Shown piece after piece: positions 1-8,700 of a DNA stretch of 22,049 nucleotides. Origin of the DNA: a virus; the IMG/VR virus record IMGVR_UViG_3300025127_000325, positions 1 through 22,049 of that record; one strand, written 5' to 3'. The notes beneath the pieces were generated by a model, which was given only the letters and a program-made list of their open reading frames with translations, was not told the origin of the DNA and made no database searches. The first letter of the stretch is position 1; each line of letters starts with the position of its first letter. The position numbers and the translations under genes are program-made.

Positions 1-169
1 ATCCAATATATTGTTCACTCTGTTTAAAATATTGCTCACTATGATACATTAACTCCATCACTGGGGAAACTGGTTCAGTATGTACGTTTGGATTCTGGTC
101 AATAATACTTTTCAATAAGGTGCTTCCCGCACGAGGAAGACCTGCCATAAAATAAAAACTGTGATTCAT
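1..169 (-). CDS. Sulfotransferase family protein, N-terminal fragment
   Basis: Only the first 56 codons are in the window; the gene continues past position 1. Near the N-terminus the protein reads AGLPRAGSTLL, which matches the 5'-phosphosulfate-binding loop of PAPS-dependent sulfotransferases. It is followed by a helix-like stretch and DQNPNVHTEP, typical of sulfotransferase-like proteins of marine cyanobacteria and phages. Such enzymes move a sulfate group from PAPS to a sugar, lipid or tyrosine hydroxyl; the substrate cannot be told from this fragment. The ATG at 169 lies just after the TAG stop of the oxygenase-like gene at 171, so the two are probably co-transcribed and perhaps translationally coupled. 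The rest of the catalytic domain, including the 3'-phosphate-binding region, is not visible. Confidence 0.8.
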   Translation of the reverse strand, partial: MNHSFYFMAGLPRAGSTLLKSIIDQNPNVHTEPVSPVMELMYHSEQYFKQSEQYIG

Positions 170-170
170 A

Positions 171-800
171 CTACCATTTGTTACACGTATTACCTTTTTC
201 TTTGAAGAAGAATAATTGAACTAATCTACCGTTCTCCATACTATCACCAAAGTTATAATTATGCGAATGCCAAAGATGAGTTCGAAACAAAACTAAACGA
301 TTATACTGCATTGGACATAGAAGATATCTTGTCCACTGACTTCGATCTAAACCTGATCCATATACTGTCGTATTCCACGCTTCTTTATATGTAGGGTAAG
401 AATAATATTTCGATTCTTCTGTTGTTCGTGGACACTGTTCCCAGTGAAGACTATTATGTTTCCAAAAAGATGTTCCTCCCTCATCAACACATTGTTCTGG
501 TGTATTCATATACAATACACCTCCCCAATCCCAACCAGGATCTACATGAACATCTTGTTTAAAACTATCATGTTCAAATGAGATTCGAAAGTATCCACAA
601 GGATCTGATGGTTCAAGACCAGCACCTACAACTTCCTCCATTTTTCTCTGAGTATCATCATTATAAAAACCAAAACGTGAGTTTTTACCAGGATATGTAT
701 AACCCTCACCTGGATCTGGATACTCTGTTGTTAAACCAAAATTTCTTACCTCATCAGGATCATCATAAAAATCATCAATAACAATAATATTTCGTTCCAT
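171..800 (-). CDS. 2OG-Fe(II) oxygenase-like protein (DUF6445 type)
   Basis: A 209-aa protein counted from the ATG at 800; a TTG one codon upstream is possible but less likely. The opening IDDFYDDPDEVR and the later YPGKNSR are typical of the DUF6445 group of 2-oxoglutarate/Fe(II) oxygenase-like proteins. The expected metal and cosubstrate residues are present: His85 and Asp87 in an HxD motif, His178 in LWHSHN, and Arg192 in GRLVQLFFF. The double-stranded beta-helix core therefore looks intact. Members probably hydroxylate a protein or small molecule, but the substrate is unknown. The gene follows the propeller gene by 25 nt and is followed at once by the sulfotransferase, so a role in modifying structural proteins or host surface molecules is possible but unproven. 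No clear Shine-Dalgarno is seen; the upstream spacer is A/T-rich. Confidence 0.75.
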   Translation of the reverse strand: MERNIIVIDDFYDDPDEVRNFGLTTEYPDPGEGYTYPGKNSRFGFYNDDTQRKMEEVVGAGLEPSDPCGYFRISFEHDSFKQDVHVDPGWDWGGVLYMNTPEQCVDEGGTSFWKHNSLHWEQCPRTTEESKYYSYPTYKEAWNTTVYGSGLDRSQWTRYLLCPMQYNRLVLFRTHLWHSHNYNFGDSMENGRLVQLFFFKEKGNTCNKW

Positions 801-825
801 CAAGTTTTATTTTTATTATAGCATA

Positions 826-3800
826 CTATACATTTAATGCATTAGCTCCTGCACTTGCACCTGCAAAAGCTTTTTTATCGATATCTAATGAACCTCTATT
901 TGACATCCCAAAGGTATCATTCGAATAATCAAGGCGATCCACAGTTGATTTTGGACCAGGAGTGCCACCTGCAAAATAACCAAAGAATTGATTTCCAGTT
1001 GCCGCTAATGCATTTCGTGCTAAAGTTAAATTATCTTTATTTGAAGTTGAAGCAGTATCATTAGCATAATCAATACGTTCAACACGACTTGTATTTCCGA
1101 GACTACCACCACCTCCAGCAAAGTAACCATAATTTTGATTACCAGTTGCTGCAAGATATGTTCGATAAATTCCAAGATTTCCTCTTGCTGATGCTGTTGA
1201 TGTATCACTTGCATAATCAATCCGATCTACTGTTGAGTTGCTTGGTCCTCCACCACCAAAATATCCAAAGTTTTTATTACCTGTTGCACCAGGATAAACT
1301 CTTGTTTGATTTAAATTTCCTTTTGGTGATGTTGTTGCACCATCATTTGAATAATCTAATCTATCTACTTTTGACTTACTATCTCCATTTATATAACCAA
1401 AATTATTTGTACCAACTGCAGATAATTCCTGACCATTGTATGAAAGAATACCAGTGTTGACAGCATATACACTTTCATTTGCAAGACTAAGCCTGAATAT
1501 AGTAGAATGTTCTGATCCGTTTTGATTTGTTCCTCCACCCCAATATGCAGAATTTTTATTAGCGATACCAAAACAGTTTTGCATTTGTCTATTGTTATTA
1601 ACTGAAGGTGATGATCCTTGGAATTGTGATACTTTTGCTGCTAAGACAGTATCATTGTTAAAATCAATTCGATTTATTCCAGATTGAACAGAACTTGGAT
1701 TATAACCACCACCAAAATATCCAAAGAACTCGAAACCAAATTTTTGTTGTGGTACAGGAAATGGTAAAGGATATGCAGATGAGAATTTTTGAGAGAATCC
1801 ATAATCCCTAGAACTAAATCCACCAGGAAATCTGTGAGGAACTGATAAATTTCCTTTTGGTGATGCAGTTGCTGTATCATTTGAATAATCTAAACGATCA
1901 ACTGTTGATTGACCACTTGGACCTGGATATCCACCACCCCAATATCCAAATTCAGGATTACCCGCTGCTGACATTTGCCATCTTGCAGCACTTAATGATC
2001 CTTTTACAGCAGTTGTCACAGTATCATTACTAAAATCTGCTCGATCCATTGAAGATATATCACTACCAGTTGTTCCACCACCCCAATATCCAAAATCATT
2101 ATTTGCTGTTGCACCCATATTATCTTTAGTTTGATTCAATAATCCTTTTGGTGACGCAACTACAGTATCATTTGAGTATTCAATACGATCTATAGATGAA
2201 ACACGAGAAGGTGTTTCTCCTCCTCCAAAATATCCGAAGTTACTATTTCCTGTTGCAGATGTGCCAGATCTAACTAATGTCAAAGTTCCTTTAGGTGACG
2301 CAACTACAGTGTCATTTGAATAATCAATTCGATCTACTCCTGATGAATTACCCGAAGGACTTTGCCCTCCACCAAAATATCCAAATTCATCATTACCTGT
2401 TGCAAGACTCTGACCTCTCTTAGGAGTACTCAAAGAACCTTTTGCCACCATCGCTGTGCTATCACTTGAATAATCAAGTCTGTCCACAGTAGTTACATAA
2501 GCAGGTGTTGCAGTGACTCCACCACCAAAGTAACCAAATTTCGTATTACCAACTCCTGCTGCTTTATACCTACCAGAAGTCATTGCTCCTTTTGGAGTTG
2601 CTGCTGAAGTATCACTTGCAAATTCAACTCTATCAACTGTCACCACTGCAGGAAAACCACCACCAAAATATGCAAATCCAGTTCCAACCGTGCTCGTTGA
2701 AGGCACATTACTATCAGTAAATTTTATTCTTTCAGTTAACGTGAATGATCTTTTATTTGATCTAGAGCTATGACCAGTGTGAAGAATAGAGGCTTCACTT
2801 AAATTTCCCTTTGGAGATGCTGTTGTTGTATCACTTGAATAATCAATACGATCTATTGTTGATAGATTCGGACTAGGATCAAAAGTACCACCCATAAAAT
2901 ATCCAAAATCTTTACTACCTGTTGCTTTAAGATAGTACCTACTACCACTTAGATTTCCTTTTGGTGATAATACTATCATGTCAGTAGCATAATCAAGTCG
3001 ATTTACAGTTGACACCCCTCCAGTAGATCCATCCGTTGTCCCCCCTGCAAAATATCCAAATTCTTGATTACCTGTTGCACCTAAATATGCTGTATCTTCA
3101 GGCAAATTACCTACTTTTGTACCTTTTTGAGTATCATTTGCAAAATCAATACGACTTGTTTGTGAGTTTCTATCGTTAGTATTATATCTTAGTCCTCCGG
3201 TAAAATATGCGAATACTCCATTTGAAGTAGAGTCTCCACCCCATTTTTGTAATCCTATGTTTCCTCTTACGTAAGTGGTTCCAAGGTCATTTGAATAATC
3301 TAATCTTTGAAGTATAGAATCATATTGTGGTGAATTATCAGGATCTTTACCACCACCCCAATATCCAAAATCAGAATTACCTGTTGCTTGTGCATCACCC
3401 GCTTTCTTTTCAAGTGTTCCTCTTGGTGATGGTATTGATGTGTCACTTGAGTAATCAAGTCTTTCTATTGTACAATATCCTCCAGGTGTTGGAGAAGCTG
3501 CTGATTGACCACCTGCAACAAATCCAAAATCTTTATTAGATGTTGCTGCTGCCTGACCGGTTACTTGGTTAGAATTTACTCTATTTGGTGCGGTTGCAGT
3601 ATCATTAGAGTAATCAATTCGATCATTTTTGGTGCCATATCCTGTATTACCTCCACCAGAACGATATCCAAATGCAGGTCCAAACTGAGGTGCTCCAAAT
3701 GCAGTCGTTGTAATAGAGGTGGTGCCTGGTGCCGTGGTCGGTGCTGCATTTTCTCTGGAACTTACACCACCTTCCAAAATATTAGTTTTCTGTGTAGTAA

Positions 3801-5745
3801 GATGCGTATAAAGACTTGCAGCTGTATCATTTGAAAAATCCATTTTCTGCAAAATACCATTAGTCACCGGAAATGTATTTCCAAGAGCCCATATTGCAAT
3901 AGAGGTATTACCTGTTGCGGAAGGATTTGAAAAACTACCATAGGCATTTGTAAATGCAAGTTTATTAGTCATGGTCGAAGTATCATTTGCATATTCCATC
4001 CGAGTTGCTCTTGAATCTCCAGTATATCCCCAACTTGCATATCCATACTCAGCGTTACCAGTTGCAGCTCCATAATAACCATACTGTCCCATGTTTCCTT
4101 TTTGTACCGTAGCCGATGTATCATTCGAATAATCTATACGGTATGTTCTTGACTGAGTTGTGAAACTAGGAAGAGTGCTTGAATTTCCACCCATGAAATA
4201 ACCATAAGACTGATTTCCAACACCAGCCATACCAGTTCTCTTTGGCATGGTTGCTTTATTAGATGTTGTGGAAGTATCAGATGAATAATCTAGTCTTTGT
4301 ATTCTTGAATCAAGATCAGTTCCTCCAGAAAAGTAACCATAATTAATGGTACTTGCTCCCGCTCTGTAACCTCCAGCTGCGGATAAATTTCCTTTTGCAA
4401 CTGTTGTTGATGTGTCACTTGAGTAATCAAGTCTATCTACATTCGATACATCTTGTGACGGATCATACGATCCACCTAAGAATCCACCAGCCCAGTATCC
4501 ATAAGATGGACTACTTGCCCCTGCAGTAGACTTTCTTGGTGCTAATAAAGGACCTCTTACAAGTGCGGTTTCTAAGTTAGTATCAAAATCAATACGATCA
4601 ACTGAACTATATTCAGTGCCACCATAATTTCCTCCACCAAAGTAACCATAAGGGTTTCCAACTGGAACTTGTCCAGGTTGACTAAAAGTTGAAGATCCTG
4701 AAGTGGTTGGTAAATTACATATTCTTGAACTAAATGCGTATTGATTGGTATTGAATTGACTTAAATTACCTTTTAGTGATGCTGTTGCTGTGTCATTACT
4801 AAAATCAACACGTTGACATTTTGTTGTATTTCCATATCCACCAGCCCAATATCCATATGAGGTATTACCTGTAGCAGATATATAATGTTTTCCATCAGCT
4901 AAGTTTCCTTTTGGTGATGCTGTTGCTGTATCGTTTGAGTAATCGACTCTATCAACAATGGACATATAAGAAGATCCATTTTGATCCTGTCCACCGCCAA
5001 AATATCCATAATCAGCATTACCTGCTGCTGCGAGAAAACCTCTAATTTGAGTTAATGGACCTTTTGATGGTGCTGTTTGTGTGTCATTAGTATAATCAAT
5101 TCTACCAACAAATGATACAGAGAGGTAACCAGGACCAGGATAGATACGACCACCACCAAAGTATCCATAATCCATATTTCCCGTCCCTGCTACACCTTGA
5201 CCTCCAGCTGGCCATGCCACAGTGCCTTTTACAACTGATGTTGAGGTATCACTTGCATATTCAATACGTTGTATCTCTGTAGTCCATCCAACTCCTTCAC
5301 TAGGAGCTCTTCCAGAAGCAAAATAACCATAAGTGTTATTTGTTACTGAACCCATACCACCTGTATTAGTTTCTAATGGTCCTTTTGTTGCTGCTGTTCC
5401 TGTGTCGGATGAATAATCAACTCGATCCACTGTTGATTCAATAGGCCAACCACCACCAGCAGCATATCCATAAGAAGTATTACCTGTTGCTCCACCTGCA
5501 GCAGCAGATCTAGATAGCGGTCCTTTTGTGACCATATTTGTACTATCACTCGCAAAATCTAAACGATCTACACTTGAATAAGGACCACCAACACCAGGAG
5601 CACTACCACCACCAAAGTATCCATAATCAGTTCCTAAAGGATTAGATATATCCTTAAAAACAAAAACATCGTTAATTGTTGAAGCTGTTCCGTTTATTTG
5701 TTTTCTATAAAATTGTTCGAGAGAGAATACACTTGACTTGCTCAT
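826..5745 (-). CDS. Giant beta-propeller repeat protein, probable tail fibre or adhesin
   Basis: A 1639-aa protein. After an N-terminal segment of 40 residues the whole chain is built of 30 repeats of 44-59 residues (longer where a linker follows), each beginning [YF]GY[FWA]xGG. Each continues with a variable Gly/Ser/Pro loop, then a core like VDRIDYSNDT, then SPKGNL, and ends in ATGN. This pattern suits kelch-like beta-propeller blades. The repeats form five groups of six, at about residues 41-338, 366-661, 692-992, 1024-1310 and 1341-1639. The four linkers between groups are 27-31 residues long and begin Ser-Ser-Arg at 339, 662, 993 and 1311. No signal peptide or membrane segment is seen. 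AAAGGAG lies about 11 nt before the ATG, and the gene follows the 2019-aa fibre gene by 16 nt. By position and composition it is probably a virion surface protein that binds host glycans or receptors. The blade fold and the binding role are inferences. Confidence 0.75.
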   Translation of the reverse strand: MSKSSVFSLEQFYRKQINGTASTINDVFVFKDISNPLGTDYGYFGGGSAPGVGGPYSSVDRLDFASDSTNMVTKGPLSRSAAAGGATGNTSYGYAAGGGWPIESTVDRVDYSSDTGTAATKGPLETNTGGMGSVTNNTYGYFASGRAPSEGVGWTTEIQRIEYASDTSTSVVKGTVAWPAGGQGVAGTGNMDYGYFGGGRIYPGPGYLSVSFVGRIDYTNDTQTAPSKGPLTQIRGFLAAAGNADYGYFGGGQDQNGSSYMSIVDRVDYSNDTATASPKGNLADGKHYISATGNTSYGYWAGGYGNTTKCQRVDFSNDTATASLKGNLSQFNTNQYAFSSRICNLPTTSGSSTFSQPGQVPVGNPYGYFGGGNYGGTEYSSVDRIDFDTNLETALVRGPLLAPRKSTAGASSPSYGYWAGGFLGGSYDPSQDVSNVDRLDYSSDTSTTVAKGNLSAAGGYRAGASTINYGYFSGGTDLDSRIQRLDYSSDTSTTSNKATMPKRTGMAGVGNQSYGYFMGGNSSTLPSFTTQSRTYRIDYSNDTSATVQKGNMGQYGYYGAATGNAEYGYASWGYTGDSRATRMEYANDTSTMTNKLAFTNAYGSFSNPSATGNTSIAIWALGNTFPVTNGILQKMDFSNDTAASLYTHLTTQKTNILEGGVSSRENAAPTTAPGTTSITTTAFGAPQFGPAFGYRSGGGNTGYGTKNDRIDYSNDTATAPNRVNSNQVTGQAAATSNKDFGFVAGGQSAASPTPGGYCTIERLDYSSDTSIPSPRGTLEKKAGDAQATGNSDFGYWGGGKDPDNSPQYDSILQRLDYSNDLGTTYVRGNIGLQKWGGDSTSNGVFAYFTGGLRYNTNDRNSQTSRIDFANDTQKGTKVGNLPEDTAYLGATGNQEFGYFAGGTTDGSTGGVSTVNRLDYATDMIVLSPKGNLSGSRYYLKATGSKDFGYFMGGTFDPSPNLSTIDRIDYSSDTTTASPKGNLSEASILHTGHSSRSNKRSFTLTERIKFTDSNVPSTSTVGTGFAYFGGGFPAVVTVDRVEFASDTSAATPKGAMTSGRYKAAGVGNTKFGYFGGGVTATPAYVTTVDRLDYSSDSTAMVAKGSLSTPKRGQSLATGNDEFGYFGGGQSPSGNSSGVDRIDYSNDTVVASPKGTLTLVRSGTSATGNSNFGYFGGGETPSRVSSIDRIEYSNDTVVASPKGLLNQTKDNMGATANNDFGYWGGGTTGSDISSMDRADFSNDTVTTAVKGSLSAARWQMSAAGNPEFGYWGGGYPGPSGQSTVDRLDYSNDTATASPKGNLSVPHRFPGGFSSRDYGFSQKFSSAYPLPFPVPQQKFGFEFFGYFGGGYNPSSVQSGINRIDFNNDTVLAAKVSQFQGSSPSVNNNRQMQNCFGIANKNSAYWGGGTNQNGSEHSTIFRLSLANESVYAVNTGILSYNGQELSAVGTNNFGYINGDSKSKVDRLDYSNDGATTSPKGNLNQTRVYPGATGNKNFGYFGGGGPSNSTVDRIDYASDTSTASARGNLGIYRTYLAATGNQNYGYFAGGGGSLGNTSRVERIDYANDTASTSNKDNLTLARNALAATGNQFFGYFAGGTPGPKSTVDRLDYSNDTFGMSNRGSLDIDKKAFAGASAGANALNV
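829..5625 (-). repeat. Thirty blade-like coding repeats in five groups of six
   Basis: In DNA coordinates the groups lie at 5625-4732, 4650-3763, 3672-2770, 2676-1816 and 1725-829. The linkers lie at 4731-4651, 3762-3673, 2769-2677 and 1815-1726. On the plus strand the repeat start is easy to see as recurring CCACCAAAATATCC-like words about every 150 bases. Groups one and two mostly start YGY; groups three to five mostly start FGY. Repeats 12, 26 and 27 are the most degenerate. Confidence 0.85.
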
Positions 5746-5761
5746 TTTATATTATTCTCCT

Positions 5762-8700
5762 TTAAGTGATTTTCTTACCAGATACTATTACGTCTATCGT
5801 TCCTGCGGCCGCTGCGGTTTGTACTTTAACTGTTCCACCCGTCTCTAGTCTCTTTGGTCGATCTAATATTTCTATTGAAGCATATCTTGGAACCACTAAA
5901 TTCTTTGCAAGATGTGTGGCAGTTGATCCGTTCACAAGTTGTACAGTGACAGGGAAGTCTCCAGCATCAGTTCTGTTTGTTAATTTAATTGATTGCAATA
6001 CAGTTGGATTCGATGTTGATGTATATATGGTTGTAAGATCTGTGTTTGCAACACCAACAGTTGAACCATATCCTGCTACAAAATCAGTACTCTCTTGTTC
6101 CTGATAACTCGCATAAAGTTCAAGAGCATCATTAACACCACCGTATGATGAATCTGAAGCCCAAACTTTTACTACGTCAGATGGATTCATAACCATGGGT
6201 TGCTTGAGTAGTTCGACTAATCCGTTATCGGGAACAGGAACGTTGTAAGCAAGATAAACTTTTGTCTCACTACTATATGTTGTCACACCTGGATTAATTG
6301 ATGCGGTTACATTAACTGTGCTACCAACACCAGAGGTCACGTTTGCAACACTGATTGAATCTATTACATATCTCTTTGTATTATCCGGACCAAATGTTAT
6401 AACGTCTGTCTCATACCCCTTAATATTTGCTTGTATTGAGCTTGTGATTCCAGTATTAAATTTATCTCCTGCTCCTCCAGAGGCTGGTAGATTTGTTAGT
6501 AGAGATCCATCACCAACAAATGATGTTGCTGTTAGAACTCCAGTTATGTGAGCACCAGTTGATCTGAATGTTGATGCTGTTGCAACAGTTACATTAAAAC
6601 CACTATCACCTGCTATCCAACGATTTGTGCCAGCACCAATTGCAAGTTGACAACTACCTGTTGCTGATGGTAGTTGAACTGCACAACCGATTGCAACATT
6701 ATAACAACCAGTAGTAAGTGTGCATGCTGTATATTTTCCTAAGAAGACGTTGAAACACCCACTTGTCAGACAACAACCTGCAGCAAAACCGATTGCAATG
6801 TTATCATCACCTAAGACATTTGATGATCCATTACCCTTCATAGCACCCTGACCAATGGCAATATTTCTTGAGGCAGATGTCATACACATCCCTGCTTGCG
6901 TACCCAAGATTACATTATCACCATCAGTTACTTTACATCCTGCCTGATTACCTATCACTATGTTCCTATTACCACCACCACATGCTCCTGCATAACATCC
7001 AAAAATAACACTGTTACAAGCAGTAGAATTTCGACCTGCATAGTGACCAATAAATGTATTATACTGAGCATTTACAGAATATTGTCCTGCTCCAACCCCA
7101 ATAAAGACTTGACAACCTTGGGTGGTAATACATTGACCAGCACATAATCCAAGCACAACGTTATTTAAAGCTGTAGTGATTCTGCAACCAGCACTACGAC
7201 CAAGAACTACATTGTACTTACCTTCGGTCATGGCAGTACCAGCATAAGTACCCATGACGACATTATCGCAACCCGAAGTTAGTCCAAATGCTGCTCTGAA
7301 TCCAATAGCAATATTCTGACAACCTGTTCCAGCTGCGTTGGAAGCTCCAGAGTAATTACCAAGGAAAACATTTTTACTACCTGAAGTGACACATTTACCT
7401 GCACGACTACCTATCAATACATTACATTCAGCACTTGTTGCAGCTCGTGCTGCCAGTTCACCAAACACGATATTAGCCGAACCAGTTGTTACGGTACTAG
7501 CAGAATCACCACCAAGAGTTCCAGTTCCCATGACAATGTTACCACTAGCACTGGTTATTCCCCTTGCTGCATTTCTTCCGAATAATATGTTATAACTACC
7601 TGAAGTGATGTCTCCACCAGCCTCATGACCAATTGTGATATTTTGTTGACCAGTGACGGTTCCAGTTCCTAATGCCTTACAACCAATCGCAATATTCTCT
7701 TGACCAGAAGTTATAAGCAGACCTGCACTTTGTCCAAATGCGATGTTATTACTACCAGTGGTAACTCCATCTTGCATTGCAAATGAACCTAATGCAATAT
7801 TATGAGTTCCTGTAGAATTCTTACGATTTGCACCACATCCTATAGAAATATTACATGATCCTGAAGTGTTCCATTCAGAAGCACCACGACCTATAAAGAC
7901 ATTTAGATTACCTGTATGTTCAGTTTGAGATCCGATATATCTACCTAAGAATATATTACATGATCCTGTCGTATTTTTTTGACCAGAATACTTTCCTAAG
8001 AAAATATTACTTATACCAGTAGTGAGACACTTACCTGCTGCATCACCAATTGCAATATTTTCATTTCCACTTTGAAGACAATATGCAGCACAGCATCCTA
8101 AAATAACATTATTATCACCAGCACAATTAGTATATCCTGCCTTATAACCCAAAGCAATGTTATAGGAGGTATCAGCATCAGACGCATTACCTGCAGTTGT
8201 TCCTGCATATAAGTTCTCTTGTGCGTCTGCTTTAAATCCAACACCGGATAAACAAGAACCATCACCACAGAATTTAGTTGCCTCAACAACACCAGTTGAT
8301 TTTGTTACAGTGGCAATACCTGCAAGTGTTACATTATAAGAACTATCACCAAAAATAAAATGAGTGGCACCAACACCGATAGCCATTTGTCCACTTCCAT
8401 TACATGCAGTGAATGTAACTCCGGCACCTATTGCAATATTACAATTACCTGTTGCAGAGAAACATCCTGCACATGAACCCAAGAAAATATTATGAGCACC
8501 AGAAGTGATTTTATTACCTGCATTTCTACCTACAGCAACATTAGAATCACCAGTTGTAGTACCACCACCACCAGCATTATGACCAATAAAAGTGTTGGAA
8601 CTACCACTTGTTAGACACATTCCAGCACGAGCACCGAATAATGCATTATAAGTACCACTTGTAATCTTTAATCCTGTGTTTACTGCACCTACAGCTGTAT

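Noticed and set aside
829-5625. Regularly spaced DNA repeats that could suggest a CRISPR array
   Set aside because: The spacing of about 150 bases, the varied repeat copies and the open frame throughout show that these are protein repeats.
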